The position numbers and the translations under genes were made by a program. The notes under the pieces are model-generated. The model saw nothing but the letters and a program-made list of their open reading frames with translations, made no database searches and was not told the DNA's origin. This document shows positions 1-13,000 of a stretch of 64,000 nt of DNA, piece by piece (position 1 is the stretch's first letter; each line of letters begins with the position of its first letter). The DNA is from Progne subis subis (Eukaryota; Chordata; Aves; Passeriformes; Hirundinidae). The stretch spans positions 7,745,808 through 7,809,807 of the forward strand of contig JAKJHU010000039.1 of NCBI GenBank assembly GCA_022316685.1. Reading direction: 5' to 3'.

Positions 1-3000
1 TTGAGGAGAATGCTACCAGAGTGTGAATCCATTGTTTTTAGTGCCTTCAACTTCTTTTGGACATGTAGTCTCTCTTTTTTTCCCCTCACATCCACTGGCT
101 TCTCTGTACTGGATACCGGTTTATAGACAGAGAGTTGGTTTACTTGTTTAACCGTGATGTCTAGAGGGTGGTTAGACTTTAAAAACACAATTTATGAATT
201 GTATGAGTTTTGTTACTATACTGTTCTAAATAGCATTTTGGTTAAGAGAGTGACTGTAAAAATCCAAGGAAAAAAAAAGATTCAGTGAAAAATTCTAAGG
301 AGGAGTGACAGAATGAAGGCAGTCATATGCCGAATGTAAGTTGTAACTTAGAAGTTTGACCCTAATGCAGAAGAGGATGGAATTGACGGATGGATTTTCT
401 CCAAGATGGTCAGGGAAGCTGATTAAACTTGACAGTACTTGGCCCTGTAGTGAAGAGGCCAACCTTGGAATGTGACTGATGTGGTGAGAGTTGGAAAGAG
501 GAAGGACAGGTTAAGGGAAGGAGAAAGTTTTGCAAGCCTGGTCTTTTCCCATACCCACTGCAGGACTGATGGGGACTTAAGGATGAGTAAATCCTCTTAT
601 TTGTCAGCTGTGTCATTAACCTCTTTAGAGCTAGCTGGGTTTCTTGTTTCTTCTACTCTCATCCAAAAGTTACTCCGGTATGTCACTTTTCTGGTGGTTA
701 GGATTTGCTTTTAACGAACCATCAGAAGCAGATCACTTGAGTCTGAAAAAAATATAAATTGGGGAGCGAGAAATGATCATCAGCTCAAATGGAAAAGATC
801 TGTAAAAATGTGACTCTTGGGAAATATGTTAGATTTCCTGCTCTAAGTGTAGTAGTTAACTATCCCTGTATTTGACTGACTGTTTGTAGGGTTGTGCAGA
901 AAATTACCTTCTTCATTTGCAAATATTCAAATGTACTCTGGTATTCAACAACTGCTAGTTGTTAAAATCCTTTCTTTTCCCTCCACCTATTTAACCTGAG
1001 CTTATTTTTATGAAGCGAAGATCTTCTGTTAATATATCAGGTGTTGTTTCTATATTTTTTTGTCTCCCAATTATTTTTTATTCTACAGCGTGTTTAAAAG
1101 TAATGTGTTTTTGAAACGCCTATGATCCTGATGTTACCAGTGACATCTATCGCACTGTGCAACTTACTAGAGAGAGAACTTCAAGACTTTAATTTACAAA
1201 ATAAAGATCTATTTTTATCTTTTTATATATATTTATTTATAGTAGTCACGGTCTCTTTTTTTTTTGTTCTCAGTTGATAGTTTAAGGATTAATCACATTC
1301 ACAAAAATATAAACAATATTCTGTAAGAAGTTCTGTAAGAATGCACAAAATCTCATGCTTTTAGTTGTTCTGAATGAGTTGAAATTTCAAACTGTATTTG
1401 TTGAAAATCGAAGGTGAAGGCATCTCTTATGTTCAGTTTCCTTTTTGTGAATGGGAACTGGAATATTGATAGCTGTGCAGGTGTATTCACTCTTAAATGG
1501 CTGCTAGGAGTCAAATCTTCCACCTCCCCGGTATTTTTTAGTTTTCCAAAACTGTTCTACTTCACCTTCAGCATAATAAACATCTAAAACTCAAGATTAC
1601 ATTAGTATTATTGTGTGTTCCTGTTGTTTTGAGGTTTGTGACATGGCCTAGTAGGGTAAGCATACATCTGATGTGTGTACAGAGCAGTTGCAGTGCATTG
1701 CACTTCTTTCAAAATTACTGCAGGCCTTTCCTGACTTCCTTCTAGAAGTCTGAATGGACTTCAGAAAAACAAAACACAAGCAGTTCATTGCTGGCGTTAC
1801 TTTACGTACAGTTCCGTTTTTTAAAAACAAATTTATTGAGGCTAAGAGTTAACAATGTTTAAGACTGAAATGGAAAGAAAGTATTTTCTGAGTGTGGTCC
1901 TGTATCAGTAAACTCATTAGAATTTGATTGTTTGACTTGTACAGGAAAGTGTTACTGTTTCAACAGTGGAAGAGAAGGGTTTAATTAGTCATCCATGCTT
2001 TACCATCCAGGTTTCTTTCATGCCTCTTTTTCCCTTTCAATATGTTTCACTAGGTTTGAGATGCTGAACAATTATTTTAAATACTACACGTCAGAACTTA
2101 TAAATAAAATAAGACTATCAAATCCTATATGGATATCCTAACTATTATATAACCTTTAGACTACATATGCAATTTTACCTTCCCAAAATGTTGTAATAAT
2201 TTCCCTCTTTTTTCCTCAATGGCTAAGAGAAATACGTTTGATTGATGGGAGATTTGTCAGGTTTTTCTGGGCAGTTAAAGCAATAAAGTGCAATTTTAAT
2301 GTGAATGCTGCCATGGTTGGTACTATATGAAGTAAGGGGAATAATTCTGAAGTTTTAGGAGTTTCTTTCAAAATAAGAGGGGCAGGAAATCCTCAATTTC
2401 TTCCCTGGAAACTTTTTCTTTAAATTTTGATATTTGAGTTTCCAAATGATACACATTTTTTAAAATAATTTAAAGTTAGGTGTAAGTAATTTAATAAACT
2501 ATTTTAAGTCTTCTGTTACACTGTCATCAAATAGTATAATTGCATACTAGGGATGTTGAGTATCAGTGAAGTAAGTGATTTTAATTATTCCTATAATTTA
2601 AGGGAAAGTTTCTTGTTTTTGAAATCTTACAGTTTTGGTGAAAGACTATTGACTGTTTTGAGTGTGGTCAGGCTTCCTATTTAAAAGATAAACCACTTTT
2701 CAACTACAAAATGCATGAATGTCTGAAATGTAACATGCTATTAAAACAATATTAAGTTTACAAAATGTAGAATATTACATGTTAGAATTTTTATTTGTTC
2801 CTTTCTTTATGTACATTCTGTAGTTTTTAAACCCCAGACAATTCTTTGTCCTGGGATCCATACTGTTCAAGTAGCTATTCAGTAAATCTTTTTATCCTTA
2901 AATTCTGTCTTGCCTGGTTTCAGGCATTATTTAATGCATCCTTGCACAAGTACAAAGTGTGTGTCACTCTAACTACTTCTCAAAGCTCCCTGAATTCACT

Positions 3001-6000
3001 TTCATAATAAAGCTGAGCAAGTTGGTGTGGTGGTACTTCTAATTGCAGCTGAGGGCCAAGGTGTAGAGGGAGCCCAGAGTTATTTAAATGTCAATTTTGT
3101 GGAGACATAGTGGATATCAAGCCTTCAGAAAATACTGAAAATAAAAAATTTACATGCTGGTAGAAGAGAAGGAACCTGCCCTGAAAATGAAAGCCTTGGT
3201 TAGGCTTTGAAAAATAAGAAGTACAGTCCTAGCCTGTGTTGAAAACTGCTCTAGCATAATCTGTGCACAACTAAATTCAACAGGATTTTTTTAAGCCATG
3301 AGTGGCCATATTTTTACTTACAGAACTATTACATGCTTTATAAAGAAATGTTTTCCTCACCCTTAAGAAATGTTCTTGCTAATACATTTTACAAAATGCA
3401 TTTTGATAGAATTTTCAATTCAGAAGAGTTAAGACTTGTATTGTATTTGACTTTCTTTAGTGTCTCTACTCATGTTTTTTAAACCCTTGAGCCCTAGACA
3501 TGCAGGTTATGATATCATGGTCAGTTTAGGCTCATCTAAGACAATGTTGTCGCTGAAAGAGGTTGTTACTAAAGTATCCTGTTTGCATCCCTTGTGCCAG
3601 CCTGAATTACTCCCGTGGCTTTACAGACAGAGTAGGATCAGGAAACTGATGTAATTCAGAACCAAGTGAAAAATAAATAGAATGATTTTCTCTGTAGATT
3701 CGATGTCAACACAAGCAGCTAAGCCAGCGCAGTAGAAGGAGCAGAAATAGCAGGAGGAGGAGGGTTGCTCCTCTTGGTATCAGCCCTGGGGACTTACAAA
3801 TTAGTTTAAGACACTGGAAAGAATTCTGTTGTAACTGAGGAGGGTGAGTACGAAATTGTTGTGTGTCATTTTGTTTCCCAGTTTTTGTGCTACACAGTCT
3901 TAAGTGATCAGTATGTTTACAAATTGTATCAAATCTCTCCTGAGAACTGTTTCAAAGGAAATGAGCATGCAAGGATTGTGAAAGTTATATTATGTAGAGA
4001 TAATTTTTCGAGTGTTTGTCTTTGTGTATGGAACCTAAGTTCAGCACCCCTGAGGGCAGTTTGTTTACTTTGTGTTTTTATTGACCCTGAGATTTACTGC
4101 TTTTCAAAACAGAGGTATGTTAATTCATAGGGCTCATGGTCTTATCAGAAGATAGTTTTGACACTTGTCCCTCCTCAGTTCAAGACTGAAGGAATCAATT
4201 AATTAATTGTTTAATTTATAGAGCAGATTTTTAGTTATCTGGTTCTTGATTTTGTATTGGAGGTCTTGATATCTAAGTATTCCTCAAGTCTGAATTGATT
4301 TTCTGTGTTTCTAAAGTTCAAGCTCTTAACTTCTGCATAGGTAGTTTCTGTTGTGGTTTAGCCATGTGATGGTTACAATGAGGAAAAAGTAATAAATCTC
4401 AAAATCAGTCAGATGTATACAATTACAGAAAGCAATTCTAAAAGCAGTCTGATAATATTGACAAAAATGTCAGAGCCTCAACTGCAAAGTGTCTTCTTGT
4501 GTGGTAACTTTTCTGTTCAATCTATTGGACCCTGTAAAGACTGTTATAAATCCTATTCTGTATAAAAGTGGTTTTTAGGCTCTTTTTGTAAAGCAAAATT
4601 TTGAGGTTTTATTATTATTTTAATTTTTTTTTAATACCGTTATTTTGTAGTATACTAATTCTCAAGATCATGTAGCTTATTAAATGGTCTGGTTGAAAAG
4701 TATGAGATCTAGGCAATACCTTTTAAGTATGGAGACTTGATTCTGTGTGGCCAAGTACTCCTGAAGCATTTGTATAAGGAAAAAGTTTGGCTGTGAGCAT
4801 TTAGGAAGCAGATGCCTCTCTCTGGGTAGGTTACAATGACATTGTTTTCCTCTCTAACAGTTACAGCCAAGATTTGTCAGACAGTTACAAAAGGTTGCTG
4901 GCCCGTGGAAGAAAAGTAAAGGGGAGAAGCCCATCACTTAGAGAAGACCTTAATTTTGGAAAGAGTTGAGAACTGCATTCAAGTCAAAGCACATAGGAGC
5001 TTTTATAACCCTTATTAGATAACTACCAAAGTAGTTTTGAGTTTATTTTTGTAGATGGAGTCTGTGGGAAGTCAGTAAATTCCAAATGTTTGTAGTATGC
5101 TGTATTGCGTATGTGCAGGTAACATTTAAAAAAAAACCCCACACTTGTAACTTGTTAACATGTGCTGTGGAACAACTGTGCATTGACTAGTGAAAATCAG
5201 GATAGTATGTAAGGCTTGTGAAATTGGTCAGTTGCTGCCCTCAGTACTAGAGGAGTGGAAATTGCATTTAATTGTAGTTTTCTGCTGAAGGCTGAGAACT
5301 TTTTTTTTGATTAGAGTAATTTTTGGAGTGTTTCTTAGAATCTGGCATACTTGCAGTTGAGTAGAGTTGGGTTTGCTGATTCTGGATCTTGTTCTCTACC
5401 TTTTATCTTTACATATCTGTGCAATCAGTACAGTCTGGGTATGTTTGAGGTTTTTTGGTGTCGAGTTGGTGTTATTTCCTCCCCAGCCCCTCCTCTCTTA
5501 CCATACACTTTGGTTCCTTATTATTTCTCACCAAGTGACAGTGGTTAGTTGAGTGCTTTCATGACATATTTATGAAATACTCATAACTGCCTTGTTCTCA
5601 CTAGGATTTAAATTTATTTAATCACTGATTAGCTTATGCATGGTAAAGGAACATATTTTAATTTGGTTCACCCTTGAGCACAAGGCCAGAGTGGCTGAAA
5701 TCAGGGCTGATGTGTGCAGTCTCACCTGGTGATATCAGTTTGGCTCAAGGAAACCAAAGGAGCAATGCAAGAATGCTATCACCCTGGTTAGACTGTTTTA
5801 GGCTGTAACCACTGAGTAATGAAAATGTGTAACCACACCCTTTACAAACATCTTCGAGGATAGATTAGGTGCCGATTATAGCACTTCCTCTCTTCCCCCG
5901 TGCCTCCTTTTGTAATGAAATGGTGGTGATGCTCTTGAGCTCAGTAGAGCGATGTGGTCTCTGCTGTTCTTTCCTTGTTCTAAATCCCTCTTTGAAGAAA

Positions 6001-6987
6001 TTTTATATTGAATCTATTACTGAATTAGCTATTCAATGACTTCAGTCATAGAGTCATTTAAAGTCATAGAGAGGACAAATGAGTTTGTGTAATGATGTTC
6101 CTGTAATGATGGCCAATCCGCTAATGTCATGAACTGTTTGAATTTTGTATTCCTATCTGCTAATTCCCTTGTTTTCCCTAGGATTTTGGCTTGCAAAAAT
6201 CAAAACACAAGTCCTTTCACTTTGTAGTGAAGAGACTACCTTTTTCCTCAACAAACTTACTATCTTTATTTTTCACCTATAATTTTTTTGTGCTAGTTGA
6301 GATGGCTTATATGGTCTGCTGAATTTATCATCTACTAGGTTAGCAGGCAAGAAGGAATCTTCCTTGCTTCCTTTTAAATTAGGTGGGTAGTATGACAGAT
6401 GCTTTGAAAAAAAAAATCATTATTTTTCTCTGTGTAGAGCAGCACATTAAACCCAATTGTCCCTTGATATTTGTAACATTCAGCTGTTCTCAGTAGTAAG
6501 TAAAATGTGAATCTATAAACCAGTTGTTTCCTGTATAATGGATTTGTAAATTCTGTATTTGAATTTAAGTAATAATTTCTTAATCTGTTTTGTATGGTGG
6601 GATTAAAAGCTTAATTGCTAATTGCTGTGTACCTAATTTAATACAGCTTTTGGTTTGGAAGAAAATGTATAATAGAACTTATGCTAACAGTGCTGTAAGG
6701 ACAAAAGTGTGTGCACGTATCAAAATGTTTCATGTGATTGCTTTTTGTGCCTTCTTGTAGAGTTACTGTACAGGCTTTAATACCTGTTCATCTTGAAAAG
6801 AAATTAATACTCACTGTCTAGAAATGCTTTTGTAATTACTGACTTGCTGGAATAATTAATGCAAAGCAGGTTTTTTTCTTTTTCTTTCTTCCTTTTTCTT
6901 TTCTTCCTTCTGTGACAGACTTAGTTGCTTTTTTTTGGGTACAGAAGGCAATAAAATATGTTTTTGTTCTTTTTTGTGTGTTTTCAG
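1..6987 (+). other. STRN3: STRN3 intron 1 (3' part), no exon seen
   Basis: AT-rich sequence ending in a TTTTCAG acceptor at 6981-6987. The short open frames here have no recognisable protein similarity and none is flanked by convincing splice sites. No CR1, LTR or RNA gene was recognised. The GC-rich first exon expected for STRN3 is absent, so it must lie before position 1. Confidence 0.75.
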
Positions 6988-7091
6988 GCTCGAATAGCGT
7001 TTTTACAAGGGGAAAGGAAGGGCCAAGAAAATTTGAAGAAAGATTTAGTGCGAAGAATAAAAATGTTAGAATATGCATTAAAACAAGAAAG
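6988..7091 (+). CDS. STRN3: STRN3 exon 2: coiled coil
   Basis: Starts with the residues ARIAFLQGERKGQ and ends in KQE plus two bases of an Arg codon (phase 2). The heptad-like spacing of I, L and V residues among K/R/E is the striatin-family coiled coil, which mediates oligomerisation and is the site that recruits the PP2A core. The acceptor is TTTTCAG and the donor is AG/GTAGGT. Length is 34 codons plus 2 nt. Confidence 0.95.
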
Positions 7092-10000
7092 GTAGGTAAA
7101 CAAAATGTTTAGGTGTTTTCTGACCTGAAAAATTTAGTAGACTAAGCTGAATTCCCTCACACTAAGTAAATGGTCTTATTATATGATTCTGATTTACTTT
7201 ATATAGACTGTTTTTAAGGCTGCTCATCTTCTCCTTGTGTTTTCCAACAAACTTTAGTGTCTTCTATAATAAAAATTTGCATAATTTTCAAAATGTTTGG
7301 ACTTGTGCCTTAAATAGGCAAAAGGACAGTTTCCCTTATCTGGCTTCGAATTATGGTCTAGTGAGTAAGAATGAACATACCCAAAAGGTCCATACCTTAT
7401 TATTGCACCTTTATCTATGCTTCAGTTGTATTAAACTGGAAAGGAAGAAAAATACTGCTCTCTTGATCCCTTTTGACTATGTTGTATGTGTTGGATGATG
7501 AAATTTTATGAAGGAACAAAATCATTTAAAATTTGTTTTTTCATTTTGAAGTTGGTTTTTTTTTTTGTGGCAGATACTTGCATATTTAGCTTCACTAGGT
7601 GTGTTTTCTGTAGCATTTCCTGATTAAAAAAAATAAAATTCCATTCAGACTGTACAGGATAATGTCCTTCAAACCTACATGTTCTTTTGTTGCCTGGTTA
7701 TTTCATTTAACCAAAATTGGTAGTTAATTTTGTAAAATCACTTGGGAAATAATCTTGTCAAGTGCCTATACTTTCAATAGAGGACTCAGTTCTTATTTTT
7801 AATTTTATCTTGCTCCAAAAAAGTAGCATTGAGTCCAGTGGTGAAACATCTTGACAATCAGGCAACAAAATATGTAGTCTTTATTTGTGTATTTTGATTT
7901 TGGGGGAACCTTCCTGCCAGAGTAAACTTAAAATCTTGTAGCAAAATGTAGAGAGGTTTCACCTGGATATTTTTAAGTTAGTTGTCCAACCATAAGTCTG
8001 TCAAAATATATTTTACATTATGGTTCACTATTATGAGTAAGGGACTAGTACAGAAATGAGTTTCAGTTGTTTTTATATTAAAACCTAATGTTTTGGCAAG
8101 ATGGCTTTGTTCTTTGTGAAGTGTCCAGTATAGAGGTGCTTCAGAAACCAGTGTATTCTCATACAGAAAGCCCTAACAGCACATCACATATTTTCTGGTG
8201 AAGTAATAGGCAGAAAGGATCTGTTACTTCATTCAGCCCTGTTCCTTTAATGGAAAGTAACTCAAGGTTTCCAGCCAGTGTATGACTAAAAGTTGCACTG
8301 TCATATCCTACAGGTAATGTATAAGTCACTCTGGGTTCAAGGCAGATTAAAAAGTCTTGGTGTGTAAGGAGCACTGAGCATATCAAGGAAATAATATGCT
8401 GTTATGGCAGATGCAGCTACCTTGCATGTAGGTAACTTTCTGAAGTTGAAGGAAAAGGTTTTGCTTATTTTGGCAGTAATGAACTGTGTGCTGCACAGGG
8501 ACTTTTTGCAAATGTACACCATAAAGCAGTGAGAATTGCCTGCTTATTGGGATAAATCAGAGGCACTTAATTTCAGCTGGAGTGTGAAGGCATCCTATAA
8601 GAGGATGCACAATTTGAAGTTGAATGGCATTGGTGAAACCTCATTGTTTTCCTGAAAAGAGGCTGCCTTTATAAAAGTCTTCCTATGAAATTCTAAAATT
8701 CATCAGATGGCTAAGAAACTTGTAAACATGTATACTGGAAGAATAACAGCAGGAACATAGTGTTTACTTTAGTTCTTGTGGCTAACGGGTGCAATCCAGC
8801 ACTGCAGTAGTTTTCAAGAGGAAAAATCCTGGCTTAAGTTTCAGCCATAATTCTCATGAAGATTGCTAGGAGTGGGAATTGAAGCTTGAGTTGACTGGTG
8901 AATGTGGGAGGCAACGAGGGAGCTACAAATGCCCAGTTTGAAGGGATCTAACAGTGGAAGTATGACAGATTGAGTATTTGAAAGCCAGAAGGTACTGACT
9001 TGCTCAGTGTTGGTTTCTTGCTTCTTGCGCTCGGTTCCCCTGAGTGAAGAATGTCAACTAAGGAAAATACACCAGCTTCAAAGCAAAATAAATTCTGAGA
9101 ATTTCAGACTTGAAGATTGTTGACAGCAAATTTCAGTGTTGTACCTGATTGCCCCCACCTTCTTTCTTTTCTTGTTGCTGACTCCCTGATGTCATCAAAA
9201 AGTTTCATGCAGTGAAATACCAATTAGACGGAGTCAGGAACAAACTCATTCAGACAACTGCTGTGATTTCTCAGAAAAACGTTTTGAAGCAGGACATCAA
9301 TGTGTAAGATTAAATAAGTAGTTGTTACAAAGTAGTTTGATATTTCTAGTGTTTCAGTATGTGTGTAATACTGTTTTAGACAAGTAAAAGATTATTTTAG
9401 TGTCCTTAAATGGTTTGATAGTTGATACGTTTTTAGTAATAAAATTAAGTTCTATGCAGTTATATGTATGGGGTTTCTTTGTATCTAGTGTGCATTCTTT
9501 TATGGTGCTTTGCAGACCCAGCCAGATGTTGTCTGTTGTGCACTCTGAGCCGCTCTACTCCGAGCTTTGTTACCACAGTGTTGTGCTTAAATTAATGAGA
9601 CTTGCTGAAATCATGAAGCTCTGGCTGTATTTTGTCTTCATGGGCTTTGGACTGGAGCTAACTTAGACCCTTGCAACTGAATGGTGTGATTCAACAGTTA
9701 AATAGCAGGAAGCAGTTAAATCAAATTACGGTGTTGTTTCTTCTACTCTTTTTTACTCATGGAAATCTAACCTTAAATAGGTCAATACTCCAAAAATTGA
9801 AGCATTGCCCCTTGTAGAATTCAGTTACTCTGTGGTGTGAAGGAGTATTGTCACTGATTTGTAAAATACACTGTAGCTTGTTAGTGTTCTATAAGGTATA
9901 TTGTGATGGCCCCAACTGGGAAAGGAATAGATGTCCAAATACATAGTTGATTGGAATTTTATAAGATTAATTTTTGATGTGAAATTGAAGTTGTGGTATA

Positions 10001-13000
10001 AAAGACAACAGATCTCATTGCATGCAGCAATATTTTCTTATTTATAGTGGCTAGTCACTGGTGTAATTCTAGATCAGATATATCATTATCTGCACTAATG
10101 AACAATTAAAGTAGAATTCTGATTAATGCTTTGAAATTATAACTCCAAAATGGAACAACTGCTTCTAAATAGTATGTCACAGCTCTAAATTAGACAAATT
10201 TAGGTTGGATTTTCAATTATAATGCTTTATTGGCTTCACTTATGAATTGAGCAAAAAATGTTTTGTTAACTTTATTTAACATGAATTATTTTCATTTTGC
10301 TTGTTTAGGTTTTTGGGGGGTTTTTTACCCCCCCCAAATGGCCAGTACTTTATAGGGTGTATAAATTATAGTATGTACTTGTAAAGCCCCAGTCTAGCTT
10401 GACAGGTTTCTTAAAGGGCTTTAGGATTTTTATTACCTGAGGCAGATGCATGGGAAAACATGACAGAGTTCTCAGGAGATTAAAAACCAAACTTCTACTG
10501 GCAAAATTTAGAAAATAAAGGCAAATTGTAAACCAAACAATCAAAAGAAAGCATTACACAAGGCATTGACTTAGCAAACTCTAACCCATCCAACTTCAAG
10601 TTAACCAGACACACTTCAGTTGTCTTGAGCCAATAATCATTTTCTCCAGTCTCCCACTGTTCTTCTCATATTTAGGAAGCTTGGTGGAACATTGCCCTGT
10701 TAAAGTGTGGTGCAAAGTTCTGTTTCTCAGTTTAAAGAGAGACCTGAGATAGTCCTAGGCATGAGCTATGAACATATTCATAAATAATTAAAAAATATCA
10801 TTCTGTTTAGTTGGCAGTTGGATTCAGGTTACAAAAAGTCTTCAGGAACTTTACAATTTTTCAGTTACAATGGGATTGCCATTAAATGAAGGCTTTTATC
10901 TTGCTAAAAAGGGTCAATAGTGCCATCTACTGACAGTTTGTTAATGAGACTTCCTAATTGCAATTTTAGCAGAAATTTGTGTAATCTAGAAGAAAATCCT
11001 TGCCATCAAGTATATAAGGCACCATTTGAGATGTTTTTGTACTTTCAGTTTGAAAACACTTGAAACAGTGGCTCAGGCTTTGGAGAAGTGTTTTTTGGAA
11101 ATCCTTGATTTTGTCCAGCATGTGTTCCATTATGTGTCTTTACTTGAGAAGTTTCATATTCAGGAATAGTTTTTAATGATTGATGGGAGCTAAGTGTTGT
11201 TCAGTTATTCTTAAACTTTGGGTCGAATGTTTCATTCAGAGTGATAGACAACTGTATTGCTTAGAGGGTTCTTTAATGGCTACTAATGTTTTTATGGAGA
11301 TTTTTCACTGTGGCTCTACTGCAGAACACCTGGAGCTCTTTATCTTGAGATTTTGAGTGTTTTTGCAAAGGATCCATGAGGTAGAAGTCATACTGTGAAA
11401 GATCAGTGATAAAGTTTGAGAATACCAGGAGGATATAGGCACAGGTAATTCAGATGAGATCCCTAATTGTAAAGGGAGCTGAAGACATTTTGGTAGGCAG
11501 CTTGGATAGAGGATAAGATTTTGAAGACTCATGCATACTTTCATGGAAATAGCATCACCAAGACAAGGTGATGTGTTTTGCCAGTCGATGGGGGTGGTGA
11601 AATGGATGCAGACACCAGTGGAAAGGATGGTCTTGTTTTACTGTTGAGGAACACAGATGTAAGAAGATACATTTGATGAAACAATAAGCATATTACTCAT
11701 TCAGCTTTAGCAACAAGCAAAAATAAGCGAGATAATGCATCTAATCATTACTGTATGAGAGAGAGAATAGTGTTTGGGAAAGATACATCACCAGTTGCCT
11801 AAATGCTTCACCATCATCCAGAGTCACAATCCTTTCGCAGTGAGAAGCTTTCCCAGTGATTGAGAAAATCCTCCACGGTGTGTGTCCACTCATAAGGGAG
11901 GTTTCAGGTTCACCTCAAAGTGGGTCCAGCTTTTATAGGCTCAGATCAACTAGTCCAAATGACTTGTTACCCTTTTTTGCAGAAAATACCTGGTTCTGAT
12001 GGCACACTTCCTGACCAGACAGGGCTGAGGGCAGAGCCCAGGTCATGGCTGAGGGGCTTTTTACATAAAATACTCCACTAACAAGTCTCTGAGGGTATAG
12101 GTGGGGAGGATTTCTCCTACTAACAAGCCTTTGGGGACATTAGTTGGGAGAATCACTTAATAGATCTTACACAAGGTTATACAGGTGTGTCTACAACAGC
12201 TGGTTTGGCATTAAGAACAACTGATATAAATATTATGATCATCTATTTTTAACCTAAAGAACCTTGATGGTATTAATTGCATCATGCTCAAGATTCACCT
12301 TGTGAGTCAGCTCAGGCCTAGGCTTGCTGTTCAGGCCTTAGCATATCAGATGGAGGAGAGATTAGGGTTAGAGCGTCAGAGATCAGAAGATGGGAAGGAC
12401 TGAGGCACATTTGCATAGGTGGACTAAGTAGAAATTGGAAGCTAAGCCTCCAGTCAATGAAGAGGAGAAAATCCAGAAGAGAATACAGGTGATGAGAGAG
12501 AAAACAGCTACTTGAATATGGCTCTTCAGAGGGATACGTGTTATAAGCGAAGACAGAGAAGGAGACAAATTGAAGTGGAAATTGAAAGTGGCAGCTAGGC
12601 AGGAACCCCAAATAAGAGGTTTATTTGTTGTAGTGTAATTGGCTGCCTATGAGAGTGGTACAACTGGAAAAATGATTTCTGCTAAGTTCTTGAACCTGCT
12701 GGTTTTTGAAAGATTCTCTTATTAGCTGATACACAGGAAAAAACCCATGGTCTTGGAAAACACACTAAACTCTTGCCTGTAAGTTACTTGATAATTATGA
12801 ATATTTGTCAAAATACTATCTCAAAACTGTGTTCCTGAAAGGCTAGAAATAATTGTTTGATGCAAAAATTATCGCAACAGTTCTAGCTGGATTAATTGTA
12901 CTATGTTGGTATGGTTGCTTTAAATGGGAACAGTAGAATGTTTCGAGTTGATCAAAGTCATGTCTACTAATTTGATAAACATCTGCATGATTTTTCAGGG

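Larger units (their letters stand above)
7092..12998 (+). other. STRN3: STRN3 intron 2
   Basis: 5.9 kb intron with GT donor at 7092 and AG acceptor at 12997-12998. It contains a probable degraded LTR (about 11690-12330) and a short G-run/C-run hairpin at 10312-10338. The rest is AT-rich with nothing recognisable. Confidence 0.85.

Noticed and set aside
8159..8386. Possible retrocopy suggested by a 75-codon minus-strand ORF
   Set aside because: No recognised protein, no poly(A) tail and no target-site duplication.
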